From: Pelargonium cotyledonis
Lineage: Eukaryota > Streptophyta > Magnoliopsida > Geraniales > Geraniaceae
Length of the DNA: 22,762 nt
NCBI GenBank assembly: GCA_036897625.1
Contig: JAYMTA010000961.1
Span: 1-22,762, forward strand
Reading direction: 5' to 3'
Both the position numbers and the translations under genes were made by a program. The notes under the pieces were generated by a model, which had not been told where the DNA came from, made no database searches, and saw nothing but the letters and a program-made list of their open reading frames with translations. Shown in pieces: positions 10,125-20,497 of the stretch. Every line of letters starts with the position of its first letter. The stretch's first letter is position 1.

Positions 10125-10740
10125 TTTTGTTTGATCAAAATATATACTAAATGGAGTAGCTAGCTACTATATTAATGCCATGGTTTCTTGTTTAAGGTCA
10201 AGACTCATGAGCAACATGTGAAGCTACTAAACGTGTTAAACAAATAGTACTAATAGCTTTCTTCTCACTCATGTTTGATGGGTTGATTGAACCTTATGGG
10301 AAGCTGCACAATATTTGAGTTCAAATTTCTGTTCATCCTATAATTACTTTTACAGTTATTCTTCGTTTTTCAACTACTTAAAATCATGTTTCCGCCTCAA
10401 AATGGTTGTCTTATATATTCAATATGAAATTAGCTAAATATAAATAACCAATAGTATCTCCGTAATAAGTCCCTAGCATTTATTACAACACATGTTGATG
10501 GGGTAATATATTATACTTTGAGAGACTTGTTCTAGTGTCAAGCTTGCATCAACCAAACTTTCACATCCGTGTCAAATTTCCTTCGAGACGAACAATAACT
10601 GATTTGGAGTCACAACGCAAAAACAAATTCAATTTTCGAAACAAGATGAATGCATGAAGAATACCTAACCACATAATCCTTTACACTTTACAGTGCTAAC
10701 TGAAAGAGATTAAACATGACAGCCCAGAAAGTAAAGTCCA
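10125..10740. promoter_or_regulatory. Upstream region of FAO / spacer between the two genes
   Basis: This stretch must contain the FAO promoter and 5'UTR, because the neighbouring gene ends on its other side and is transcribed in the same direction. No clear TATA box at a sensible distance could be fixed; the tatata at 10140-10145 is too close to the start codon. A 14-bp perfect palindrome, agtagctagctact (10156-10169), lies about 40 bp upstream of the ATG. No transposon ends seen. Confidence 0.4.
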
Positions 10741-11058
10741 GAGCCAAAGAAGTGATTTTTAAGACTTTTATCAAACCAAAATATACATTCATACACCTTT
10801 GTACTATCAGCTAGCTATGGAGACCAAGATATGAGAATGTGGGAATAGCATCAATATGAACAGCCTAGCAAATCCAAATATCTTAAACCATAGGGAGTGA
10901 CTATGCATACAACCAAAGTTTATCTTAGATAGTGCAAAATACATAAATGTTCCACATATATCTATCACAAAACCCAATAAATACTTCACAGCATCTCACT
11001 CCAAATATGCAACTAACATGCCTTCATTTCCAGCATACGGAGATTTGCAGCATTTAAC
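10741..11058 (-). other. Probable 3'UTR terminal exon of the WD40 gene
   Basis: This follows the proposed 3'UTR intron. It is T-rich on the minus strand, without coding potential, and has a gataaa motif (10770-10765) that could serve as a poly(A) signal. The 3' end at 10741 is a guess. Confidence 0.35.
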
Positions 11059-11293
11059 CTGTACATAAACTATGTTAAAATGATTGATGCAATGAAGTAT
11101 ACAGAAAACATATCCCATTGTTCAGCCAAAAAGGAAGCACATGCATTTTTGCATCTTGATCGAATGCTATTATAAGAGGCAAACTTCACATTGAACATAT
11201 TATATAGCTAGCAGAACAAAAGAAAAAGAAACACAAACCCAGAAACATACTATATATGCTAAAATGCTCGTACAAATTATAAATACATCTTAC
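11059..11293 (-). other. Probable 3'UTR intron of the WD40 gene
   Basis: The stop codon TAG (11296-11294) is followed at once by gtaaga, so its last two bases form the AG of an AG|GTAAGA donor. A good acceptor, tttatgtacag|g, lies at 11059 on the minus strand, giving an intron of 235 bp. The next exon starts at 11058 and would be pure 3'UTR. An intron this close to the stop should not trigger nonsense-mediated decay. This is predicted only from splice-site consensus. Confidence 0.6.
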
Positions 11294-14200
11294 CTATGAC
11301 AAGTATTTCCACATTGCTGGACGGTCTCCTGATATGAGGAGAGCGCGAGACCCCAAATAGTCAAAAGAAGGAGAATACAAGTCATCTGGACCGATAGCTT
11401 CTTTAATCTTTTGGCTGCTACCAGAATCAGCTGTGAAAGACTGCAATCCATCGTCTTTTAAGGTGTCAAACACAAATAGGCCCAGCCCACAAACACCCAT
11501 GACAAGGTTTGAATTTCCCCAGACTTGTGTTATGGCTGTGTAATTGATGTGTGCATTGGATTCTGGCAAGGTGTAAGTGCTAAATAATTTTTGGTTGCGC
11601 AATGAGAACTGTTGCACCTGGGAGCAAGACTGCTTCTTTCCTGCTGATTTTACAGAACTGCAGCCAAGAAAGATAGAATCTCCACGGGAGAAAACTGAGT
11701 GCGCACTTCCACCTATTTTTGGCATCTTAAGACCAACACCAGTCGGGAGACGAAAGTCCAAGATATTTACAGAATCAGGAGTGCAGAACGCACCATCATG
11801 ACCTTCAGCTTCGGATGAACTTACTCTGCATTTTAGATATAAACTAATTAGTGCTGGAAAGAGAGTTTAGCAGCTAATAGGACGAGATTTGGACTCTCAT
11901 AATTATGCTTGCTTTACCAATAGTAAAGAGTCAGCTTTCTCGACGTAAAGCATATAGTGTATATAGAGTAACTCGTTGAGAGCAAAAAAACTAAACAAAG
12001 TATGTGAATGTCTACTTGATTATAAAATAATAATAAAATTTAAAATTTAAAAAAAAAAAAACTTTTATCAGATTCTATAGGGTATGTTTAGTATTAATTT
12101 CGAGAAGAGTATTTATCAAAAGGCTTACTAGTTACTACAAGGACTTCATAAGAGCTTAGTTTTAAAAAAAGCAATAAAATTAGCTTCACAAAATTTTAAC
12201 TGGTTGTTTTGAAAGTGATAACTCTATTTTTATGTTGTCTAGTTGGTATTATAAGATTCGATTTTCTAAGGGTAGCTTTTGGAATAATCTGTAGTTTGGT
12301 AGTTCAATAAATAAGCATATGATTAGGTGTATCCCGAGCCAAACTAAATACAGAGGTGATCCTATTTCAACTAATAGCAACTCATCCATATCCTGATACT
12401 TAATATTTGAACAAATAACTTATAGGGCTTCTTGTTAAATTAAGCTATAGAGCTATCCTAGGGAATCTTTTTTATAAGAATCACAGTTAAACAAAACAAC
12501 TTCTACTGTCCTTGGGGGTTTGCCCACACAAAATCATAGGAGGGGATCCCTACTAATTTGCTAATCAAGTTTTTTATTTCTGCTTTTATCATAAGATAAT
12601 GTAAGATCTAATAAGATACCTGAATTGGTATATGAGATACTTAGAGGAAGAACTGTTATTAAATAAAGCACATAACATATGTCCCTATAATCTATTAGGA
12701 AGACATAACAGAAGCTGTTCAGACATATAATAACACAAGACAATCATTAAGCAAAGAGTAATTTTACCTTTGACGGACCCCACCGCCCATTTCTGCATCG
12801 GTGTTATTCACATGAAGAGCTGAGATTTTTCGACCTGACAGAGGGACCGATAGCAATGGCTGAGGAGTTAGAGAGTTTACATCCCACAAGGATATGGTTT
12901 CTGCTTCAGCAATAACCACTTTCCCCCTGCTTCTCCATTGCAAAGGGCTTGAATAATCCATTGATGACACAGGCTTCTGCAAATCCCATTTCATGATGTG
13001 CTCACCATCACGGATGTCATAAATTCTGACATTTCTCTGCCCGCTAGCAGTTGAAACAATAAGAGGTCCAGAGGGTTTATACCACCACTGTTGAGTTTCT
13101 GGGGCCAAAACATTTCTTCTGTGCCCCATACTATTAGGTAAGGGGCCAAGAACTGTTCTTGAAGTTGTTGGACCATTTACATCCTCAATGTGGAAAGCTT
13201 GCACATCTTTAGTATAAAAATCCCATGAGCAGAAACCGGAATCCATGGTATTCCCAGCAGATGCAGCCACAACATACCTTCCCGAGCAACCATCAGCACT
13301 AGGTGCACGGACTATCCAACAATCTCTCCATATATTGGGTGAAACTCCAGCTGGGGGCTTGTATTCAGTCTTCTCCTGAAATTATTAAAATGGTCAGTGA
13401 ACAAATTAATTCTCAAATACAGCAGTCAGTTAATCTGTGTATGTCTGTCCATGTATGCATGATCTAGAATAAGCACAAGCTGCAATGCATGGATATGTTA
13501 ATTTGTCATGAGTCTGCGTATTTGATATGTATAAAATATGATAATGCTTGAATACGCTTAAAATATTTATCCCATACACTATTTAGCGTATTGGGAAAAG
13601 AAAAATAAATAAACTTTATAACAATAACTCAAATCCTCCAATCAAGCATTAAGAGAACTGAAGAGTATAGTTAACAACAATCAAAACTTACAAAAGATAC
13701 ATCGAACTCATTGAACAGCATGAAATGCAACCAAAAATCCCTAGCCCTTGAGTGAATGCAAATAAAACAGTAATATAATGGGTGGCTTACTTTGAGGTAT
13801 AGTGTAATCATTTGCAGTATTCATCAGTGATCAGATTAATGTCTATCACATAATGAAAATCCAACTTAAAGGCACACATATAAAAGCGAGTGGGTGCGTC
13901 ATTACATACCTCGCAATTAGCAATATCATAAAATGAACAAGAACTATCGTCGTGAGCAAGAAGAACAGCCTCTCCCTCGCACACAAACCATCCACCTGTT
14001 GAATTTTTACATCCTATTTCATTGAGCTGGTGTATGCAAGCATCTTCCACCTCCTCACATGTTATAATTAACGGTTTGTTCTCTTGATCATCAAACTCAT
14101 CAAGAGTTTCATCAGCTGTTAGAAAGAGCTCGGCAGCATCCCTTCCGCTGACTACATTTGAGCATTCTTGTGTAGTAGAGGATGTGGCGGGAGCACTGTC

Positions 14201-15403
14201 CACTTCTTGAACTTCAGAGAAAACTATGTCCCCATGACAATACCTCATTGTAACCAAATTTTGCTTCTTATCAAGAGAAGACGTGTACTCTAACGGGTCT
14301 GTTGGTCCCCGTGGTTCATCTTCAATCTTTAGTTCACAGCTGGATTCTAAAACAAGGGGTTCATGAATTGAAGTGCTCCCCAATGACACCTTTGATGATG
14401 TTCGATTTCTGAGCAACTTATGATGTGGAAAAAATCTTGCTTCTAGTTCTTCACTATTCAGCCCTTTAACTGAAATTGTCACATTCTCTGGTTCCTTAAC
14501 CTGAGTCTTCTGAGATTCCTGATCACCATCGACACCAACTTTCAACGATTTCACACTATCTGAATCACCAACAACAACATTACCTACAACCTTCTCTATC
14601 CCAGAAATCTTTACTTGTATATCTGAAAGTATAACCTTTGACGCATCCGGATTATTCATGTCCAGCATCTCCTTGGTCCTCTTAATATCAGATGCAATTC
14701 TCTTGACCTTCCCTTCCAAAAAAGCAAGCTTCTCATGGAGCCTACTCGGGTATTTATTCTCAGTCTTCACAACCCCATCACCGGACTTCGAAACAGAGCA
14801 AAATCCTTCCTTGGGTTCCTCCACAGCTCCAGCAACACCTTGAACAGGTATAGACTTATCACAACTCCTCCTAACATCACCATTGACACCAACTGCACTC
14901 GATCCCAATGACCTTGAGTTCAACTTTTTCCCACTCCCTCCACTACCCAACTTCAATTCCTTGGAACTCTCATTCTTCAAACTCAAATTAACACCAACCT
15001 TTACATTCTCTTTGCCATCCCTGAAAGCCCTAATTCCAATTTCACCCCCTTGAACACCCAAACCCCGAGACCCAGAACTCCTCAGATTCCTACTTCCCAA
15101 ACCTCTAACCTCACTCCCAATGCTCTTTCCCGCTGAACCCTTATCCCCAGAAATCCTAGAATCCCTCTCTTTCCTCATATCGTTAAAAACCCTAATACAA
15201 TCAGAAGGGCTGGAGCTCCTACCTCTCGGAACGGAGGACGTGGACCTCCGGACCCGGCTCTCCCCATCTTTGATGGCCGACGTCTTGTCGACCCGAGCCG
15301 TCTGGCGGATGGCCGGCTTCTGGGTCGCAGGCGGAACCCTAGTAGCGGAGGTGGATCTGGGGTTCTCTTTGCCGGAAGACGATCTCCTGAGTGCTAGCTC
15401 CAT
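11294..15403 (-). CDS. WD40-domain protein, KIN14B-interacting protein At4g14310 homologue
   Basis: Spliced from exons 15403-13910, 13375-12768 and 11825-11294, the product is 877 aa. Introns are 534 bp and 942 bp with GT..AG ends, and the joins give continuous frame (…FYDIANCE/EKTEYKPPAGVSP… and …GGVRQR/VSSSEAEGHDG…). The N-terminal ~210 residues are basic and Ser/Gly-rich, with GKENPRSTS near 11 and STSSVPRGRSSSPSD at 54-68. A likely coiled coil spans about 221-275. The C-terminal ~400 residues form a WD40/transducin-like domain with repeated aromatic-Asp strands (SFYDI, RIYDIRDG, TISLWDVNS). Family members are described as partners of a kinesin-14. The family assignment comes from remembered similarity to the Arabidopsis protein, strongest across exons 2 and 3. 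I chose the ATG at 15403 (cccATGG) over an in-frame ATG at 15658 with weaker context; that start would add 85 residues. Confidence 0.85.
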
Positions 15404-15658
15404 GGGAATGAAAAGGAAAAGGAGCGGAGGCGAACCAGTTCCAGCCGCACCTGGAGCGAAAAGAACACGGCCGATCGGACGGCGGTGATGACCAGGGGCA
15501 CGGCGGAGAACGGCGGACTCAAAGCAGCCAGATCTGGAGCTCAAAGTTGGAGTCGCCGGAACTCCAGTTGCCGGAGAAATGAAGAAGACGAAGCTCGGAG
15601 TTGCCGGAGCAAATGAAGAAGACGATCTTCTGTTTCTTTGTTTTTTTTTAAATTTCAT
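15404..15658 (-). other. 5'UTR or alternative N-terminal extension of the WD40 gene
   Basis: The frame stays open for 85 codons upstream of the chosen start, beginning with ATG at 15658 and with no other in-frame ATG. The stretch is GC-richer than its surroundings and contains a near-perfect duplication of a ~25-bp unit, gttgccggag.aaatgaagaa (15567 and 15600). The encoded residues (Ser/Ala/Pro-rich, then FLFIP) do not look conserved to me, so I favour 5'UTR. Full-length cDNA would settle it. Confidence 0.5.
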
Positions 15659-16137
15659 AAAGGTCTGTTTGGGTGTTGTTTAATTTGTAGTGAGAGGGCA
15701 TTTTGGTCATTTTACCCACTTGGACGGAGAATTGGATGGAGTAGTGGACGGAAAGTTTTGTGACATAGTTTTGGATAGCTAAAAGTAACAAACCATATTT
15801 TAGAGTAGGTATGTGCAAAAGGTGTATAATTTAAGATAGATACTTGTAATTTTCTCCTTGTTTTACCTACCATTTTTCACCAAATAATATATAAAAAGTA
15901 AATATTGTATAATTACATTTTAATTTTCATATTGTGAAATACACAAAAGTTCATCAATAATTGGTTGAATGTTCAGTATTACATATCTTTCGCATCAATA
16001 AATGTTTTTAAGTGTATTAGTATTTGTTTGTGACATATATACACGTAAAACACAAGTATAAAATACAAATGTATCAATCATTTACTTTATTTTAGTAGAT
16101 TTTCATTAAATAGACTCGTTGAATTTATTTTGTACAA
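15659..16137. promoter_or_regulatory. Upstream flank / probable promoter of the WD40 gene
   Basis: AT-rich sequence between the gene's 5' end and the hAT-type insertion. It must hold the proximal promoter, but no single motif is convincing. The hAT element lies within about 500 bp of the first possible ATG. Confidence 0.4.
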
Positions 16138-16145
16138 AGTTTGAC

Positions 16146-16724
16146 TTGGGGCGGGATAGGGCGGTTAACCGTTAAATTCATTAAATTTTAAAACAGAAAC
16201 AATTTATTTTGAAGGGTGATAAAATTGACCAAACCGAATTTTTGAAAAAATTGTTAACTGTATAATATGTTCGACTTTTTGATATAACCAAACCAAACCA
16301 TTCATGTTTTAATGCTCTTAATTTTAGTTCATAAATGTAATTATAAAGTATGTGAAACATATGTAATTATGTTTAATTCATTTTAGCTTTCCCCTCGTAC
16401 AAATTTCAAAAATATTTTTAAAGATTTGACCTATAATTGGAAGCCAAAAGTTGTTTACTTTTAATCTAGTCTTCAATCACTAACTAATCATATGAACAAA
16501 ATTCAAACTCTAAAACACATAAAATTAAACAAAATGTGTCATATAAACATATAAATGTATCATATAATATTCGGTTCGGTTCGGTTAACCGAAAAAATAT
16601 ATATGTAAAACCGAAAAAGTCAAAATATTCATATTGTAACCGATCTATATATAACCGAACTGTTACATAAAAGAACTGAACCGATTCGTACAATTTGTTT
16701 CGGTTAATGTTTTGTCCACCCCTA
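16146..16724. mobile_element. Non-autonomous hAT-type DNA transposon
   Basis: The element starts ttggggcggg and its other end, reverse-complemented, starts taggggtgg. Both are variants of the TAGGGGTG terminus common in plant hAT elements. A perfect 8-bp duplication, agtttgac, flanks it (16138-16145 and 16725-16732), the size expected for hAT. Inside are subterminal cggttcggtt / aaccgaa repeats (16570-16700) and cggttaaccg (16162-16171). There is no transposase frame, so it depends on an autonomous relative. Confidence 0.85.
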
Positions 16725-16732
16725 AGTTTGAC

Positions 16733-17055
16733 TAATTCGGAAAATGATCTTCTCTTTTTTTTTTTTCCAGTATCTACACGGAAGCCAAATTTTATTTTTT
16801 AAAATCTTTACTAAAATAGTACCAAACATACTTTTTCTTTGAAACCAATTATGAAAAGAAGAAAAATCTTACTATTAGTACTAGCGAGCAACAAAATTCT
16901 TAATCTTTTAGAAAAGTTTAAGCACTCACTTTCCTTTTTCATACTCCACATTTTCTAGAATATCAATTTCAATAATTTGAAATAAAAGCTTTAGCCCCAC
17001 GTAACTATGGTGTAATGACTTACCTCATCTAACAAAATTTATTATAAGAGACAAG
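16733..17055. other. Intergenic, no recognisable feature
   Basis: AT-rich spacer between two mobile elements, with poly(T) near 16755-16767. Nothing else supported. Confidence 0.45.
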
Positions 17056-17059
17056 GGTT

Positions 17060-18180
17060 AATTAGTTTTCTCTCTTTTAGATTAAAATTTTTGTATATTT
17101 AGTTCATGGATAAAAAATTATTTAATTTTGTCCTTTAAAGTTTCAATTTTATCTATTTATGTCATGTCAACCGACTGTAGCAAATTGACAACCGCCACAT
17201 CACATGCCCCTCCATGTGAGTTGCCACATCACCTGATAGCCGCTACGTCACCCACTATAACACCCTCTACCGTCCATCCACACGGTCCGATCTCCCATTT
17301 ATCTTCTCCACACACACTTTCACACTCACACCCTCTTCTTATACTTCTTTCTCTAATGGGTCTTTGATCTCATACAAAATTCACATGACACACAAACGTC
17401 AGAAGTGACCGTTAGGCGGAAAATCCACTCCACCGCATCTCTGATCTCGCATGCTTCAACGAACGAGTTAACTCAGCAACTCACAACATCAACAAAAAAC
17501 ATATTTTAAATCAATAGTTGTTGAGATCAGAAATATCGATCTTTCATTAGAAGATTTACGACTTGTAAGCTTTATTAGCGATTTGCTGCACCATCACAAC
17601 ATTTATTCGTATTTACGCTACAAAATCCAAATAACAAAAAAAAAAAAGAAACAGAAATTGAAATTGAAGCTGAGAAGCGACCATTTGGAGGAAAATCAAC
17701 GCTCCAAGAGACCATCCAACATTTCCGATGTCGTCTTCGTCACCAAGTGAGTCGACTCACTTACTCACATCAGCAGCAACAACAACTACAACACAACAAC
17801 AACAAAAAACTCAGAATATTAATAGTTGTTGAGATCATAGAACCATTGAAGAGAGAGCTTCTGAGAAGAAGAATAAGAAGAAAAATAGGGCGAAACGACA
17901 ATGTTTAGTTTAGTTCTTCCGCTCAGCTAGCGACTTGCAACAAAATAATCCATCGCTTAAAAAATGTGACACGGTTTGCGACGGGAAATATATCACTATT
18001 ATTTGGAGCAAAATTTTTTTGGCGGGGATGGACATTGGATGAGAGATCAGTTGGTGGGGATGGACATTGGAGGGTGTTATAGTGGATGATGTGGCGGATT
18101 AGTAGTTGATATCCTTGAGGTTTCAGATTCAAATTAAACTTGAAAAATTGTTAGTATTCTCCATAAATAAATAAAAACTA
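17060..18180. mobile_element. Inverted-repeat DNA transposon, Mutator-like (tentative)
   Basis: Two inverted arms face each other. Left 17240-17279 (gctacgtcacccactataac and on) matches the reverse complement of right ~18058-18097 (gccacatcatccactataac and on) at about 32 of 38 positions. Similarity fades but continues outward through gccacatca-type motifs to about 17105 and 18165. Long, degenerate arms with 'ggtt...catgga...gtcc...aaagttt' edges suggest a Mutator-like element, but I found no 9-bp duplication, so the limits are approximate. The interior holds two diverged direct repeats (17404-17530 and 17677-17843) and no intact frame. Confidence 0.45.
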
Positions 18181-18189
18181 GAAAATGAA

Positions 18190-18257
18190 AGAGGACACTC
18201 ATTTTAAAACAAAAATTAATGAGAAACAACACAATTATTTTGAGACGGATGAAGTAA
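18190..18257. mobile_element. Relic of Stowaway-type terminal sequence
   Basis: The right end, gagacggatgaagta (18242-18256), resembles the Stowaway terminus gggacggagggagta with a TA target. The inner part, aggacactcatttt (18191-18204), matches the subterminal text of the intact element next door (acactcatttt at 18575-18585). No partner left end is present, so this is a fragment or fusion of ends. Confidence 0.4.
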
Positions 18258-18272
18258 TTATTAACCTTTTTG

Positions 18273-18324
18273 CCAAGTTCGTGCATGATGTAAAATGACC
18301 AAGTTCGTATATGATGTAAAATGA
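18273..18324 (+). repeat. 26-bp tandem duplication
   Basis: Two adjacent copies of a 26-bp unit, ccaagttcg..atgatgtaa and on (18273-18298 and 18299-18324), differ at two positions. Confidence 0.85.
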
Positions 18325-18373
18325 GGGTAGGCACTACCAAAATTCATACTTTCGGTGAAAGCTAAAATAAATA

Positions 18374-18597
18374 TTCTCTCCGTCCTAAAATGAGTGTCTT
18401 GTTTCTATTTTTTGCAAAAACTTAAGAACTAACATATAATTTAGTGTGTTTCCAATATTATCCTCACTTTCACACCTACAAGCTACACCCCATGGGCAGA
18501 TCTGCCTATGTGCATAAGTGATATGGGTAATATGATAAAAACAATAATATAATAACCTAATAATAGAAACAAAACACTCATTTTAGGGCGGAGGGAG
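18374..18597. mobile_element. Stowaway-type MITE (Tc1/mariner)
   Basis: Terminal inverted repeats match at 32 of 36 positions: left ttctctccgtcctaaaatga and on, right (reverse complement) ctccctccgccctaaaatga and on. The element is flanked by TA on both sides (18372-18373 and 18598-18599), the target of Tc1/mariner elements. The ~224-bp length and the CTCCCTCCGTCC terminus are standard for plant Stowaway. Non-coding. Confidence 0.9.
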
Positions 18598-18599
18598 TA

Positions 18600-19330
18600 A
18601 TTGTCAATATATACACAAGAAGTTAGACTCAGAAACAATGATAATGAGCTGACATGAAAAAAAACTCAATAATGGTGAAAATTAGGTTTTTATGCTTTCA
18701 ATGACAGTTTTGCCGTCGCACAAAATTGTGCTTCCGTGATAAACCTCTTTCTATCGTGCACTTGGCAACTTTTCATGACCATTTTTTGTAACAATATGTA
18801 CTGAGTTGTGGTGATAAAATATGCGTTTGATGAGAAAAAAATATTGTCACAAAAAATGAAATTTCTTGTAACGAGTGTAGGTCTGCACATGACCTCGCAA
18901 TTGACCTTGCGGTGTAAAATGTGTGATTGACTTATATATAGTGGTGGGTCAATTTTGAGAGAGCACGTTTCGTTTATGATATTAATGATTTGGATAGTAC
19001 AGGGGGTAGGGCTGTGTTTTCCACTAGAGGAGAGGACCAACGCATGGAATGGAATCAATATTTGCGCATGCATGCAGTCGTTGCAAGAATCCATACGCTA
19101 GCTTAGACATTGAGACTCTTCACAGATTAAAGTCTGTTTTGATAACTACAGTGACAGTTGAGTTAGGGTTTGTAATAACTAACATTGTCGTAACCAACGT
19201 ACGACACCTAGATTTAGTTGAGACATTAAATGGATTGGGTTTGTCTGTTAGTTATGGAGCTAACAATATATTGACTTTCCTCCGTTAACAGACACATACA
19301 TGCATGCATCAATTTACATTTATTTTTATG
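18600..19330. other. Intergenic, no gene
   Basis: Contains cgtcgcacaaaattgtgc-like text near 18713-18731 and palindromic catgcatg sites (about 19068 and 19300), but no defined element. The open frames of 79 and 134 codons here look random. Confidence 0.4.
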
Positions 19331-19606
19331 AGCAAATAAAATACTCTTTTATAAAAAGGAGAAAAGTACAAAAGGTAAAAGGAAGCTAAAAAGTCTTACA
19401 AGGTGGAAAAATCAATTTAAGACTTTTGGGGTTCCCAAAACATCTCGGGAAACAAAAAAATAATAAATGAAAAACAGTGCGAAACCCTAACAAAGAAAAT
19501 GAAAGGGTGTCTTGGTGTGACCGGCCGGGGCGGAACTGTGCTGGGGCGGCGGAGAGGCGGCAGTGCAAGCGGCAGTGACCTACTGAGGCGGGCTGGGCGT
19601 CGACGG

Positions 19607-19697
19607 AACTCAGATGGCTCTTGCCTGGGTAATTCAGGATTAAGTAGTGCTAGTGTGATTATCAGAGATTGTAAAGGGCAATGGTTGAGTGGTATTT
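19607..19697 (+). mobile_element. 91-bp LINE RNase H fragment fused to a GC-rich segment
   Basis: These 91 bases match 21679-21769 with only two differences (19617 and one near 19659), both amino-acid changing. The encoded piece, NSDGSCLGNSGLSSASVIIR and on, is the first strand of the RNase H domain and keeps its first catalytic Asp. Upstream it joins in frame to GC-rich sequence (19499-19606) giving a 69-codon open frame that stops at 19706-19708. It could be an internally deleted LINE, a template-switch product or a segmental duplication. The fused frame is too short to call a gene. Confidence 0.8.
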
Positions 19698-19708
19698 TAC
19701 TTAATTAG

Positions 19709-20250
19709 AGTCACCATTTTACTTTAATTATGTTGATTAGCTTATAGTAGTAATAATAATTAAATACGAGTCTCAGGTCACAAAGCATTCAAAGCCCTTC
19801 TGCTACTTTATTTTAGGGGTATAATACAGTTTTTTTACTAAAACATTCAAAACACTTCCAATAAATAAATTGCTAGATGCATAAATATTGAAGACTTTGT
19901 TTCGGCAATCAAACAAAAACAGCTAGATCCCATAAAATAAAAAAATTAGTAACTTTTAAATAAAAAATATATATAGAAAGATTAAAGAAGCACATAATTA
20001 TAATTTTTAAGACAGAGAGAATCCTATATGTAAAGTAGTGTTTAATTAGAAAATAGTTTCCATAAGTTTGATCAATTCAAGTAAACTAATCAGCTCGCTT
20101 TTTCTTTCCTTCCTTTTAGATTTTATTGACTGTAAATTTTCAACTGTGGACTAGCTAATTCCTGAGAATTGAAAACAGATTCATTATAACAAGAATAGTG
20201 ACCCAGTCAACAACACAAGATGTGTGAATGAGAAGAGCGTTTGCGTTCAA
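19709..20250. other. Intergenic, no recognisable feature
   Basis: AT-rich spacer between the RNase H fragment and the SINE. No coding potential. Confidence 0.45.
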
Positions 20251-20386
20251 TAGAAAATGGTGCAACGGTCAAGACTGACATTTTCAGGTGGGAGGGGGTG
20301 GGTTCTAATCACATTGTGTCGGGTGAGGTGGAGTTTATAGGAGAGAGCTACCCCTTATTGTGTAACTCAATTAATTAGTTTTTTTA
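20251..20386 (+). mobile_element. tRNA-derived SINE, same family as 6515-6671
   Basis: A perfect A box match, tggtgcaacgg (20258-20268), is followed by a B box, ggttctaatca (20301-20311), with 43 bp between their starts. The body (gtgtcgggtga...gagagctacc...gtgtaactcaat...ttagttttttt) aligns along its whole length with the minus-strand copy at 6515-6671. The 3' end runs directly into an inverted-repeat element, and I found no clear target duplication, so the ends are approximate. Confidence 0.8.
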
Positions 20387-20483
20387 ATACATAACTAATA
20401 TTATTAAAGTTTCATATTTAATTGATATAAAGTGAACAAGTAGAGATTTTTAAAATTTAATAATATTAGTTACGTATTAAAAA
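20381..20483. repeat. Palindromic inverted-repeat element
   Basis: Arms of 32 bp (20381-20412 and 20452-20483) are inverted copies with two mismatches, sharing aactaatattattaaa, and are separated by a 39-bp loop. It abuts or overlaps the SINE 3' end and is followed by (AAG)n. It may be a small MITE inserted at the SINE tail; no target duplication is certain. Confidence 0.7.
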
Positions 20484-20497
20484 GAAGAAGAAGAAGA
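20482..20497 (+). repeat. (AAG)n microsatellite
   Basis: About five GAA/AAG units directly after the inverted repeat. Confidence 0.8.

Noticed and set aside
15120-15488. 122-codon plus-strand frame
   Set aside because: It is opposite exon 1 of the WD40 gene and reflects the GC-rich antisense sequence.
17253-18084. CACTA transposon with CACTATAACACCCTC ends
   Set aside because: The inverted similarity continues outside the CACTA motif on both sides, and the adjacent 3-bp sequences (acc and gat) do not match. The motif is probably internal to longer arms.
18690-19288. Frames of 134 and 79 codons on opposite strands
   Set aside because: No similarity to any family I recognise and no splice or promoter context.
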